Source: UBA10183 sp041653835
GTDB taxonomy: Bacteria; Omnitrophota; Gorgyraeia; Gorgyraeales; Gorgyraeaceae
Assembly (NCBI GenBank): GCA_041653835.1
Contig: JBAZEP010000005.1
Span: 1-64,000 of the forward strand
Direction: 5' to 3'
Length of the DNA: 64,000 nt
Below are positions 8,005-15,538 of the stretch, piece by piece. Numbering within the stretch: the first letter of the stretch is position 1; each line of letters opens with the position of its first letter. The notes below the pieces were generated by a model. It was not told where the DNA came from and did not search any database. It was given only the letters and a program-made list of their open reading frames with translations. The position numbers and the translations under genes were made by a program.

Positions 8005-8107
8005 AAATAAAATCAGCCCTGCGCCATTTAAGGCACAGGGCTTAAAAGGCAACAACCTCTCCGACAAGGTAACCGAGCTGCCGAAAGACTGCCCGATTCA
8101 GTTGCCA
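8005..8107 (-). promoter_or_regulatory. Structured 5' leader, riboswitch- or attenuator-like
   Basis: The ~100-base RNA between the predicted start (~8107) and the ATG can fold as a three-way junction. P1 is GGCAAC (8106-8101) with GTTGCC (8053-8048). P2 is GGGC (8094-8091) with GCTC (8078-8075) and an inner GTC/GGC. P3 is ACCTT (8070-8066) with GAGGT (8059-8055). A terminator-like hairpin (8015-8042) follows directly. This arrangement is typical of cis-regulatory RNAs. I compared it by eye with known riboswitch motifs (c-di-GMP, SAM, TPP, cobalamin, glycine, Moco and others) and could not match it. Confidence 0.55.
8015..8042 (-). terminator. Attenuator-type intrinsic terminator in the leader
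   Basis: On the minus strand AGCCCTGTGCC, loop TTAAAT and GGCGCAGGGCT pair at 10 of 11 positions. GATTTTATTTAT follows immediately, then the ATG at 8004. A hairpin with a U-rich tail between a leader and a start codon suggests conditional termination, or masking of the start. Confidence 0.62.
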
Positions 8108-8113
8108 ATACTA

Positions 8114-8142
8114 TTTATATCATATATATTATTATATGTCAA
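8114..8142 (-). promoter_or_regulatory. Strong sigma-70-type promoter
   Basis: On the minus strand there is a perfect -35 TTGACA (8142-8137), a 17-base AT-rich spacer and -10 TATAAA (8119-8114). It reads into the structured leader and the small membrane-protein gene. It starts exactly where the 8143-8170 palindrome of pfkA ends. Confidence 0.88.
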
Positions 8143-8170
8143 GTAGCGACAGGTCGCGACCTGTCGCTAC
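8143..8170. terminator. Perfect 28-bp palindrome at the pfkA stop
   Basis: The sequence starts GTAGCGACAGGTCG and is fully self-complementary (14 + 14). It begins at the last base of the pfkA TAG stop. It should form a very stable hairpin at the mRNA 3' end, though no T-run follows. The ends GTAG...CTAC are shared with the palindrome at 29864-29891. Confidence 0.75.
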
Positions 8171-9258
8171 TATATCCCGAAAGAAGTCCCTACCGCCAGC
8201 GCCGTCTTTATAACAGGGTCTTCCAGGTTGACCCTTTTTGTATTTCCGGCTACTTTCGCAAGATCTACCGTTCCTATATCGCCTTTTTTTAACACAACCA
8301 CCTTTCCGAAATCCCCTTTGGCGGCTAATCCGCAGGCATATGCCCCGAAACGCGTCGCGAGGATCCTGTCGAACGGCGAAGGCTCTCCTCCCCGCTGTAA
8401 GTGCCCCAAGACAGTGACCCTTGTTTCAAGCCCTGTTATCTTTTCGATATCAAACGCTATTTTATCGCCTATGCCCCCGAGCCTTATCTGATCCGTGGAA
8501 TCCCTGACTATCTTTTTCACGACCATTTTTCCGGCCTTTGGCCTCGCGCCCTCGCTTATAACCACTATGCTGAATCTCTTGCCGAACTGGTTTCTTTTTA
8601 AAACAACGTCGCACACCTTATTAATATCATAAGGCATTTCCGGCAATAATATAATATCCCCGCCGCCTGCCAGGCCTGAGTATAACGCGAGCCAGCCAGC
8701 ATATCTGCCCATGACCTCTATGACCATGACCCTGTGGTGTGATTGGGCGGTGGTATGCAGTTTGTCTATGGCCTGGGTAGCCGTAATAAGCGCTGAATCG
8801 AAACCGATCGTCGCGTCCGTGCACATAAGGTCATAGTCTATGGTTTTCGGAACGCCTATCAGCCTGACGCCCTTTTTATATAATTTATACGCTATGCTGA
8901 GCGTGCCGTCCCCGCCTACGCAAATCACGCCATCCAATCCCATGGCGCGATAGTTAGCCACGGCAATACCGGAAACGTCTTTAAAACCACCTTTAAAATC
9001 AGGATGTCTGAAAGGATTCGCCTTGTTGGACGCGCCCAGCAAGGTGCCGCCTAAGGTAAGTATGCCTGACACGCTTTCATAAGTAATATTAAGGGACCTG
9101 TTTTCTATCAAACCTAAAAAACCATCCTTTATGCCTACGACTTCCATATCGTAATTAAGGATGGCTGTCTTCGCTATGGCCCTGATTGCCGCGTTTAAAC
9201 CCGGACAGTCGCCACCGCCGGTAAGGATGCCTATTCTTTTCTTTCTACTTCCTCGCAT
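8170..9258 (-). CDS. pfkA: 6-phosphofructokinase
   Basis: This 362-residue enzyme phosphorylates fructose 6-phosphate to the 1,6-bisphosphate in glycolysis. The N-terminal phosphoryl-donor loop LTGGGDCPGLN (12-22), GGDGT near 120, the catalytic PKTIDYD near 138, 'GFDSALITA', 'MGRYAGWLAL' and 'LGHLQRGGEPSPFDR' mark the PFKA family. The donor-specificity sites are mixed. GGDGT has the Gly typical of ATP enzymes, while Lys in P-K-T is the residue usual in pyrophosphate enzymes, so donor choice is uncertain. Tyr replaces the common Asn in T-I-D-N-D. It overlaps the end of a 24-codon basic ORF by 14 bases. Its stop runs straight into the 8143-8170 palindrome. Confidence 0.95.
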   Translation of the reverse strand: MRGSRKKRIGILTGGGDCPGLNAAIRAIAKTAILNYDMEVVGIKDGFLGLIENRSLNITYESVSGILTLGGTLLGASNKANPFRHPDFKGGFKDVSGIAVANYRAMGLDGVICVGGDGTLSIAYKLYKKGVRLIGVPKTIDYDLMCTDATIGFDSALITATQAIDKLHTTAQSHHRVMVIEVMGRYAGWLALYSGLAGGGDIILLPEMPYDINKVCDVVLKRNQFGKRFSIVVISEGARPKAGKMVVKKIVRDSTDQIRLGGIGDKIAFDIEKITGLETRVTVLGHLQRGGEPSPFDRILATRFGAYACGLAAKGDFGKVVVLKKGDIGTVDLAKVAGNTKRVNLEDPVIKTALAVGTSFGI

Positions 9259-9319
9259 GCCTCTTGCCTTTTCTCTTTCTCTTCTGCTCCGCCCTTCTGT
9301 TCTTCCTCGTCATTCCCAT
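9245..9319 (-). CDS. Candidate 24-residue basic micro-ORF overlapping pfkA
   Basis: From the ATG at 9319 the frame reads MGMTRKNRRAEQKRKRKGKR and then HARK before a TAG at 9247-9245; 13 of 24 residues are Lys or Arg. A G9 run ending six bases upstream could act as a ribosome-binding site. It ends 14 bases inside pfkA, an arrangement typical of translational coupling. The composition resembles very small ribosome-associated basic proteins, but I see no specific family match. It could be a leader peptide, a real microprotein, or chance in a purine-rich spacer. Confidence 0.4.
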   Translation of the reverse strand: MGMTRKNRRAEQKRKRKGKRHARK

Positions 9320-9332
9320 GTCAGCCCCCCCC

Positions 9333-9704
9333 CTATAAACTTTTTATTGAAACCAGTATGCCGTTCGAGTACATTTCCGCGCGGTAATCGTCTATGTAAC
9401 CGTACCTTTCCCTGTATACACCAGGTATGTTTATTTCCGTCTTATGCCATCCGCTCCTTAGGTTATGATATCCGGCGCTTGTAAAAGAAAGCTCCGCGCC
9501 TTTCGAGAACTTGCAAAAAAGCTTGAACACAAGGCCGTCTGTCCATTCCTGCGTTGTGCGGTAATTGATCTTAAAGGTATACCCGTTTGATCTGCGTACT
9601 TTCGATATGTTCTCTATAAAAGAACTCGATGCCAGGCAAAGATCCGGCCTCAAAAAACACACCACCAATATTAATATCAGGATCTGCTTTATAATATTGC
9701 GCAT
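9333..9704 (-). CDS. Small secreted protein, paralogue of 9945-10319
   Basis: This 123-residue protein has a signal peptide (hydrophobic run LILILVVCFL, processing around Leu-Ala-Ser near residue 25). The mature ~98 residues align along their length with the neighbour at 9945-10319. Shared blocks are 'Y-(T/I)-x-x-I-N-Y-x-T-x-x-x-W-T-D', 'FTSA', 'GWHKTE(I/V)(N/Q)IP' and a C-terminal '(A/I)EMY-x-x-GILV'. The pattern of alternating hydrophobics suggests a small beta-sandwich domain exported to the periplasm. I do not recognise the family. The ATG has no Shine-Dalgarno sequence but lies beneath a strong promoter and a ~170-base leader with three hairpins. The gene ends in TAG followed by a run of Gs. 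Confidence 0.82.
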   Translation of the reverse strand: MRNIIKQILILILVVCFLRPDLCLASSSFIENISKVRRSNGYTFKINYRTTQEWTDGLVFKLFCKFSKGAELSFTSAGYHNLRSGWHKTEINIPGVYRERYGYIDDYRAEMYSNGILVSIKSL

Positions 9705-9715
9705 TAAATGAGTAC

Positions 9716-9875
9716 GTCACTTATGAAGCGATTAAAGCAAGTGAACATAAGTGACTGTGCGAATTTAATCCTTGACACGGAACATTGGTATTAAAAATTC
9801 AATTCTTTCGTGTCAAGGATCTGTTCGGACTTATAACTTACGTCACACTTTGTGCCTCGTGCGTAAGTTATGTCC
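9716..9875 (-). ncRNA. Three-hairpin leader or small RNA
   Basis: On the minus strand the transcript starting near 9877 would fold into three consecutive stem-loops. H1 (9875-9827) has arms GGAC + ATAACTTACG. H2 (9820-9768) is a perfect 12-bp stem ATCCTTGACACG with a 29-base loop. H3 (9755-9716) is a perfect 10-bp stem GTCACTTATG with a 20-base loop. Together they fill nearly all of the 240-base gap. No U-tract follows H3, so it may be a 5' leader of the secreted-protein gene rather than a free RNA. Confidence 0.6.
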
Positions 9876-9883
9876 TCACAGGA

Positions 9884-9912
9884 ATTATAATGCGGGTATT
9901 TGGTTTAGTCAA
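9884..9912 (-). promoter_or_regulatory. Strong promoter before the three-hairpin leader
   Basis: On the minus strand TTGACT (9912-9907), a 17-base spacer and a perfect TATAAT (9889-9884). The predicted start (~9877) coincides with the foot of the first hairpin. Confidence 0.87.
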
Positions 9913-9944
9913 GATTTTTTGAGCCTGCGGAGAGAAAGGAAACA

Positions 9945-10319
9945 TCAATAACCGCTCTTCATGTTTACCAGTATACCTTTGCGGTACATCTCTATCCTGT
10001 ATTCTCGAAGCGAACCGTATCTTTTTTTCATGACATCCGGGATCTGCACCTCTGTCTTATGCCACCCCTGTTCGATATTGTTGAGGGAAGCGCTGGTAAA
10101 AGTAAACTCTCCTTCATTGAATTTGCAATGAGCCTTAAAAATAATATTATCTGTCCACTTTTCGCGCGTCTCATAATTTATGAGGAGTATATAACTATTC
10201 ATTCTTTGTATTTTCATTACACTTTTTATTTCCGCTGAATCCGCGTAGGATAGCCCTCTGGCAACGAAGGACAAAATAACAGCTATAGATACTGAGATTG
10301 CGATATTTTTTAACCTCAT
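9945..10319 (-). CDS. Small secreted protein, paralogue of 9333-9704
   Basis: The ATG at 10319 gives 124 residues and has an AGGAG site (10331-10327) seven bases upstream. The longer frame to 10355 has no such signal and would spoil the signal peptide. Residues 1-27 are a signal peptide (SIAVILSFVA then SYA-DS). The mature part shares 'NYETREKWTDN', 'FTFTSASL', 'GWHKTEVQIPDV' and 'EMYRKGILV' with the downstream paralogue, so the pair arose by tandem duplication. The product is probably a soluble periplasmic beta-rich protein of unknown role. It has its own promoter at 10368-10396, while the paralogue has a separate one, so each copy is independently controlled. Confidence 0.82.
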   Translation of the reverse strand: MRLKNIAISVSIAVILSFVARGLSYADSAEIKSVMKIQRMNSYILLINYETREKWTDNIIFKAHCKFNEGEFTFTSASLNNIEQGWHKTEVQIPDVMKKRYGSLREYRIEMYRKGILVNMKSGY

Positions 10320-10367
10320 ACCTATACTCCTTTTATAATGAAAATCTGCGCACACCCTCTTAACCTA

Positions 10368-10396
10368 ATTATACCTTATAAACCATTTAAAAACAA
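10368..10396 (-). promoter_or_regulatory. Promoter of the upstream secreted-protein gene
   Basis: On the minus strand TTGTTT (10396-10391), a 17-base spacer and a perfect TATAAT (10373-10368), followed by a ~40-base leader with AGGAG. The weak -35 TTGTTT is identical to that of leuS. I see nothing else in the 125-base gap to 10480. Confidence 0.8.
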
Positions 10397-10480
10397 GTTA
10401 GTAGGATAAATTATGGAAACGTTTACTTCGATATAGAATATAACAGGAGGTTTAGGACAAGGCAAATTCTTTAACAGTTT

Positions 10481-11626
10481 TTACTTGGGCATGATAAAAA
10501 TAAACCTGGAACCTTTGCCGGATTCACTCTCTACTCTTATGCGACCCTTATGAAGAGCTATAATGTCTTTTGCTATAGGTAAGCCTAATCCAGTACCTTC
10601 TTTTTTCTCCGCAACCACCCTTACGAATTTATCAAAGATCTTGTCAACCTGGTCCCGCGGTATGCCTGGTCCATTGTCCTCTATCTCCACCTGCGCCTCA
10701 TTCTGCATCTCGATTATCTTTATAGTGACATTCCCTTTATCGGTAAATTTGACGGCATTAGCTATAATATTGATAAAAACCTGAGTCAATTTATCCCTGT
10801 CGGCATTGACAATTACCGCTTTATCCGGAAATTTCCTTATAAGGCCTATGTTTTTAGTCGCCGCGAATGCCTCAAATGTCTTTATGATTTCTTCCGCTAA
10901 CGCGGTGATATCAAAGCTTTCTTTGTTGAGTTCCATTTTCCCTGATTCTATCTTGGAAATATCCAGCAGATCACTGACCAGCCTGGAAAGCCTGTTTATG
11001 ACTTTAAAAACATCCCCTAGTATTTCTTTCTGTTTAGGGTGGACTTCGCCCAGAAAACCTTTATCTATATTGTCAAGGCTGCCTTTTATTATGGCGAGCG
11101 GCGTCTTTAATTCATGCGCGACGTTGGCCACAAAATCTGATTTCATCCTGTCCAGTTCCTGGAGCCGGACATTCATCTCTTCCAATTCCTCTTTCCTCAG
11201 GGTGATCTCTTTCTGCAGCCTGTCCTGTTCCGATTTTGCCCTGAATTCCAGTATTGTCTTGCGTATCATCAAAGGTATGGAATCCTCATATCCCTCTTTC
11301 TTCGGCAGGTAGTCAAACGCCCCTTCCTTCATAAGGTCGACCGCGGTCTGTTCGCTTCCCTGGCCCGTCATTATCACGACCGGCGTCTTTATGCCTTTGG
11401 CCTTTATTTCTTTCAAGGTATCAAGCCCGCTTTTTTTGGGAAGGTTGTAATCCAAAAGGGCTATATCGAAAGGGGTTTTTTCAAGCGCCAGGATAGCGTC
11501 TTCACCCGAGACAACGTGTGTAATGTCGTATTCGAACGTACCGTCTTTCTGAAGCCTCTTTTTGGCGATAAGCGCGTCCGTGGGATTATCCTCCACGATC
11601 AGAATCTTTAATTTTTCTTTAGCCAT
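10481..11626 (-). CDS. Receiver-histidine kinase hybrid without membrane segments
   Basis: This 381-residue cytoplasmic signalling protein has three parts. Residues 1-125 are a CheY-like receiver with the phospho-acceptor Asp near 57 in 'ALLDYNLPKKSG', acidic residues near 12-13 and Thr/Lys switch positions. A short coiled coil (130-160) follows. A HisKA dimerisation domain has the phospho-His in 'VAHELKTPLA' near 167, and a HATPase domain has N-box 'NIIANAVKF' near 290, 'DNGPGIP' and 'GTGLGL'. It starts three bases after the membrane kinase at 11630-14293, so the receiver is a likely phosphorelay target of that kinase. No DNA-binding output protein is nearby. Confidence 0.93.
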   Translation of the reverse strand: MAKEKLKILIVEDNPTDALIAKKRLQKDGTFEYDITHVVSGEDAILALEKTPFDIALLDYNLPKKSGLDTLKEIKAKGIKTPVVIMTGQGSEQTAVDLMKEGAFDYLPKKEGYEDSIPLMIRKTILEFRAKSEQDRLQKEITLRKEELEEMNVRLQELDRMKSDFVANVAHELKTPLAIIKGSLDNIDKGFLGEVHPKQKEILGDVFKVINRLSRLVSDLLDISKIESGKMELNKESFDITALAEEIIKTFEAFAATKNIGLIRKFPDKAVIVNADRDKLTQVFINIIANAVKFTDKGNVTIKIIEMQNEAQVEIEDNGPGIPRDQVDKIFDKFVRVVAEKKEGTGLGLPIAKDIIALHKGRIRVESESGKGSRFIFIMPK

Positions 11627-11629
11627 ATA

Positions 11630-14293
11630 TCATGCCTTCGGCAGCGTAAAATAAAATGTACTGCCGATGCCGGGTTCGGATTCTACCCAGATTTTTCCGC
11701 CGTGGTTTTCAACTATCTTCTTCACGATAGTAAGGCCGGCGCCTGTGCCTTCGTATTCTCCCTTGGCATGCAGCCGCTGGAATATCTGGAAGATCCTGTC
11801 GTAATACTGTTTCTCTATGCCTATACCGTTATCTTTTACGTAAAATTCATAGAAATCCTTTTTGTCCGCCCATCCTATCTCTACAACCGGCATTATATCT
11901 TTTCTGGTATATTTGACCGCGTTAGACACAAGATTTGAAAAAACCTCCGATATCCTTATCCTGTCGCACGCCACCTTTGGAAAACCGGCCTTTACGATAA
12001 GGTTGACATTTTTTTCCTCAAGGGCATATACCAAGTTCTTTTTGACATCCAGGAGGACGCCGTTAAGATCTACGCCGGATTCTATATTCCTGATCCTTCC
12101 TATGCGCGACAGGTTCAGCAGGTCCTCGATAAGGCGCGTCATCCTGGAACTTGAATCGGATATTGTTTTCAGGTATTCTTTCCCTTCCTCGTCGAGCTTG
12201 CCCGAATACTCTTCCATAAGGAGTTTGGTAAAGGCCTTCACGCCTCTCAGCGGCTCTTTTAAATCATGAGATACTATGTAAGTAAAATCGTCCAGCTCCT
12301 TATTTTTACCGGCGAGCGCCTCGTTAGCCTCAGCTAGCTGGGCAGTCCTTTCCTTGACTTTGTTCTCCAGGTTTGTATAAAGGCCTTTCAGCTCCCTTGC
12401 CATCTTATTGAATCCTTCTGCCAGCTCTTCTATCTCGTCGCCTGTCTTTATGTCAAGCCTGTGGTCCAGATTACCGCGGCCTATCAATTCAGCCCCTTTA
12501 TGCAATTCCTGTATAGGCCTTGTTATAGACCTGGTCGCGTAGAAGACCACGAAAGCCGCTATAAAAGCGACTGCCGCCATTATAAGGAACACGATGGTAT
12601 TTATAGCGGCTATCCTGTTCCTTATGTCTCTTTTATTTTTGTCTATCTGTTTCAGTTCATTATCCGCTTCTTTTTGCAAGCCCGCTTTTAAACCGTCTTC
12701 CAATTTTATGAGATCCCATCCCCGTTCCCTCATAATCCTGTCGCGGCTGTCCATGATATTCAGTATCGAAGAGTTTAAGCTGTCTAAACCGGATTCTATA
12801 TCATTTATCGTTACAACGTCTTCGCCGGAGAGCGCAAGGTTCCTGTAAGTGTTTATATTGTCCTTCAGATCAAAATATAATTCGGAATATAGGCTTTTAT
12901 ACATTTTATCCTGGTCAGCCAAATAGTCCAATGCCAGTTTCTCCGCGTCGGATATCCCGGAATAGAGCCTTGTCAGCGCCCATTTCGCCGAAACCAGCCT
13001 GTTGAAATTTTCTCCCGGCTCTTTGCTCGCTTTTATGGCGGCGTCCACCCTTCCGGATAGTTCGTCTATATTATTCTCAAGCGCCGTTTTCATGGCTATT
13101 GCGCTTTTATGGCTTTTTTCCATGTTCTCGTATATTTCCATGCTGGAATCTATATTCTTAACTATATCCCTGTCCGCGCCCGTGATCGTTTCCAAAAATT
13201 TATCCCTGGCCCTCAGCCTGGCATGCACCTCATAATCCTTGAATCCCCTGTCTATGCCCTGTCTCAACGAATAATACGAACTTTTATACGCGTCATCCCC
13301 GGTAAGGATATACCTGCCGCTGAGCCTCCACGACATCGCGACGTCTTTTTCTATCTTGGAAATAGTATGCACAGCGGGTATATCTTCCGTAAGGGCGCTG
13401 GCCATCCCGAGCCGGGAAGAGATTCTCGTTTTCCTTAAATTTATTATTTTATCCAGCGCGTCCGCAAGGTCCTTCTCTTTTGCGAAAAGGTCTTCCGTTA
13501 AATTGCCTGTTTCATCCCTTAGCTTGACTATCGTTTCCGCCCGCGCCTTCATCTTTTCCGATAGCTCCAGGAGTTCCGATGTCAATATCCTCTCCGCGTC
13601 CGAAAGCGAATATCCGTAATAATTTTTATAATCCCTTATATACCTGTCAAGCGCTGAAAATTTCCCGAGGAACTGCCCTGGATCCCCCTTACCTGCGCCA
13701 GGCGCATACCGCATGAGGCTGTCCATGATACCGGATACGCAGGATTTCGCTTCGGTAATAAGCTTCGATGCCGGGATATTGCGGGTGTTTATAAGAAGCG
13801 GGTCTTTTTCCGAAAGCATCTTGGCCTCTTCGAAATCAAAAAGCTTATAAAGGCCTTTATTGTATTTTATTTCCTCTTCCGCCGCGTTTTTAATCAAGTC
13901 TTTTATCTCCGATGTGCCGTTGAACACGGCTCCGGCTATAACATTTATGCTCCCGGTAAGTTCTCTTATCTTTTCGAAAAGCGTCTTTTCTTCTTCAGTT
14001 ACGATAAAAACCTTAAGCGCCGATATATCGTCCTGCATATTTTTATAAGAACGCTCGTAGTTCGTCCTGAAATTCTCATTGGAGGTTATAAGGAAACTAT
14101 TCAGTTCGGAAAGGGCTGATTCCGCGGAGATCGCCATCTGGTATGCCATCCTTGAGGCGGGAAGTTCTTTCGAAAAAACCTGGTCCAGCCCCTTATATAC
14201 CTGCCTGAGGCTGTAGATGGAAAGGCCTCCCAAAAATATTACAAGCAGGGATATCACAAAGAAACTCAGGCCTATTTTCCTGCTTATACGCAT
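11630..14293 (-). CDS. Membrane sensor histidine kinase with long periplasmic domain
   Basis: This 887-residue protein has TM1 at residues 8-28 and a ~530-residue helical extracytoplasmic sensor region, rich in Glu/Lys/Leu and probably four-helix-bundle-like. TM2 lies near 560-585 ('AINTIVFLIMAAVAFIAAF'), then HAMP (~588-640). A short coiled coil precedes HisKA, with the phospho-His in 'SHDLKEPLR' near 675. The HATPase has N-box 'NLVSNAVKYT' near 788, 'DNGIGIEKQYYDRIF' and 'GTGAGLTIVKK'. The kinase core is of the phytochrome-like 'YIVSHDLKEPL' type. The ligand is unknown. Five bases after the exported peptidase-like gene and three before the receiver-kinase, it forms a signalling cassette with both. 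Confidence 0.94.
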   Translation of the reverse strand: MRISRKIGLSFFVISLLVIFLGGLSIYSLRQVYKGLDQVFSKELPASRMAYQMAISAESALSELNSFLITSNENFRTNYERSYKNMQDDISALKVFIVTEEEKTLFEKIRELTGSINVIAGAVFNGTSEIKDLIKNAAEEEIKYNKGLYKLFDFEEAKMLSEKDPLLINTRNIPASKLITEAKSCVSGIMDSLMRYAPGAGKGDPGQFLGKFSALDRYIRDYKNYYGYSLSDAERILTSELLELSEKMKARAETIVKLRDETGNLTEDLFAKEKDLADALDKIINLRKTRISSRLGMASALTEDIPAVHTISKIEKDVAMSWRLSGRYILTGDDAYKSSYYSLRQGIDRGFKDYEVHARLRARDKFLETITGADRDIVKNIDSSMEIYENMEKSHKSAIAMKTALENNIDELSGRVDAAIKASKEPGENFNRLVSAKWALTRLYSGISDAEKLALDYLADQDKMYKSLYSELYFDLKDNINTYRNLALSGEDVVTINDIESGLDSLNSSILNIMDSRDRIMRERGWDLIKLEDGLKAGLQKEADNELKQIDKNKRDIRNRIAAINTIVFLIMAAVAFIAAFVVFYATRSITRPIQELHKGAELIGRGNLDHRLDIKTGDEIEELAEGFNKMARELKGLYTNLENKVKERTAQLAEANEALAGKNKELDDFTYIVSHDLKEPLRGVKAFTKLLMEEYSGKLDEEGKEYLKTISDSSSRMTRLIEDLLNLSRIGRIRNIESGVDLNGVLLDVKKNLVYALEEKNVNLIVKAGFPKVACDRIRISEVFSNLVSNAVKYTRKDIMPVVEIGWADKKDFYEFYVKDNGIGIEKQYYDRIFQIFQRLHAKGEYEGTGAGLTIVKKIVENHGGKIWVESEPGIGSTFYFTLPKA

Positions 14294-14298
14294 ACCGG

Positions 14299-14859
14299 TT
14301 ATTCCTCCAGATGCAGGTCCACGTAAGCGGCCAGCATTTCCTGTATCTTCCTGGGAGGCAGGATAACGAAATAATGGTCTATTATGCAGTGCGCCATCTC
14401 ATGCGCGAGTATATTTTCGTTCAGCCTGGATTCCACCGCATAGATAGTATTTGTCCTGTATATATAAAAAGAGACCGATGTATTTGGTTCATTAAAAAAC
14501 TCTTCATATACCCTGTCCAGCTCTTCTTTGGTCTTATATATATTGATGGCGGTATGTATTTTAGCCGGGTACATGTCAAGGAGTTCTTCCGCCTTATTAA
14601 AAATAGCGTCTAATTTGTACGCTATCATATCTTCCTCGGACATATCCGGATTTCCCCTGTAACCCCTTGGGCTGTAAAAATCAGAGAACCCCGGATTTAT
14701 CCGCCTGTTGACCTTCTTAATATCCACATCATCCTCATAAAAGACAGTACAAAATCCCGAAGAAAATACGCCTTTTTCCCCTTCCTGGGCATAAACCATA
14801 TTCCCGGTCAGGATGATACAAAATATTATGGGTAAGATCCGGATTATCATATGTCTCAT
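14299..14859 (-). CDS. Exported HExxH metallopeptidase-like protein
   Basis: This 186-residue protein has a signal peptide (residues 1-25, cleavage near VYA-QE). Near residue 152 it carries AHEMAHCIIDHYF, an HExxH zinc-binding site followed by a hydrophobic segment. 'IQEMLAAYVD' near the C-terminus may supply the third ligand Glu. The domain resembles the minimal peptidase-MA fold of the larger protein at 543-1730, but it is shorter and ends just after the active site. The start may be Met1 or Met4; neither has a clear ribosome-binding site. Its position directly before the sensor kinase suggests it helps process or sense an envelope signal. Confidence 0.75.
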   Translation of the reverse strand: MRHMIIRILPIIFCIILTGNMVYAQEGEKGVFSSGFCTVFYEDDVDIKKVNRRINPGFSDFYSPRGYRGNPDMSEEDMIAYKLDAIFNKAEELLDMYPAKIHTAINIYKTKEELDRVYEEFFNEPNTSVSFYIYRTNTIYAVESRLNENILAHEMAHCIIDHYFVILPPRKIQEMLAAYVDLHLEE

Positions 14860-14865
14860 GATCGG

Positions 14866-15462
14866 CTAATTTTTAATTTTAAAATACCCAAGCGCCTTGG
14901 TCAGGTTCAATTTGTCTTTTTTCAACTCCCCCACTATCCTCTTTATGTCCTCCCTTAGAAGTATCTCCCTGCTCGAACTTGTGGAGAGTTCTTCTATGAG
15001 TTTATCCAGTTTTTCGGAAACATTATTTACTTCCGCGAGGCCGTATTTGAGATCATGCGTCATCTTGTTCAACGAACCCGCCATGTTCTGGAACTGATCT
15101 TTCTCCCTGATCTTCAGATCGGAATAGAACTTACCCGCCCCTATCTCGTTTATGTATTTTTCGAACCTGTACATCGGGCCCGCTATCCTGTGTGTCATGA
15201 ACATGACCACCGCGCCCGCGCACAGCGCCGTAACTATGGCGGTCATTATCCCGCCGAATAAAATGCCCGGGAAAATATAATCTGCGGTGCTCTTTATCAC
15301 AAGCCTGGAATTTTCAAAAGACGTGGTAAGCGTATGCCTGGAAAACAGGTATAGTATCGTGCCGAATACTATAGAGCCCACTATTACCAGTCCGCAGAAT
15401 TTCAATATGAATTCCGACTGGAATTTCGTATTTATAAAATAATTTTTCCGTTTGTATTTCAT
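14866..15462 (-). CDS. Two-helix membrane protein with HAMP domain
   Basis: From the ATG at 15462 this is 198 residues. TM1 is at about 20-40, a short periplasmic loop follows, and TM2 is at about 65-90. A HAMP-like segment 'HRIAGPMYRFEKYINEIGAGKF' is followed by a long amphipathic coiled coil ('QFQNMAGSLNKM', 'VNNVSEKLDKLIEEL'). It has neither kinase nor methyl-accepting domain, so it may relay conformational signals or scaffold a partner kinase. The inner ATG is chosen because GAGAGG of the repeated leader lies four bases upstream; the longer frame starts at a TTG inside that leader. It lies seven bases upstream of the peptidase-like gene and is probably part of the same signalling operon. 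Confidence 0.82.
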   Translation of the reverse strand: MKYKRKNYFINTKFQSEFILKFCGLVIVGSIVFGTILYLFSRHTLTTSFENSRLVIKSTADYIFPGILFGGIMTAIVTALCAGAVVMFMTHRIAGPMYRFEKYINEIGAGKFYSDLKIREKDQFQNMAGSLNKMTHDLKYGLAEVNNVSEKLDKLIEELSTSSSREILLREDIKRIVGELKKDKLNLTKALGYFKIKN

Positions 15463-15538
15463 AAGGCCTCTCAAATTTTGTGAAACAAAATTTGACCCCG
15501 AGCCGCCATTGCACTCGCAAATATACGGCGAGGGGCCT
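15463..15538 (-). promoter_or_regulatory. Repeated structured leader, copy A
   Basis: This 76-base spacer nearly repeats 16100-16177. It contains a 9-bp hairpin AAATTTTGT-TTC-ACAAAATTT next to GAGAGGCCTTATG. A 5' AAGGCC can pair with the GGCCTT that overlaps the ribosome-binding site. A CGCC/GGCG stem sits in between. Folding could therefore mask GAGAGG and control translation of the HAMP protein. Confidence 0.65.

Noticed and set aside
8005..8067. TTG start for the small membrane protein, 21 codons longer
   Set aside because: The extra stretch coincides with a terminator hairpin and part of a junction structure; the ATG at 8004 follows them.
8005..8107. Assignment of the leader to c-di-GMP, TPP, SAM, cobalamin, glycine or Moco riboswitches
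   Set aside because: None of their conserved core words are present, so I left it unclassified.
9325..9333. Run of nine C residues as evidence of a sequencing error
   Set aside because: It lies between genes, at the stop of the secreted-protein gene, and breaks no frame that I can support.
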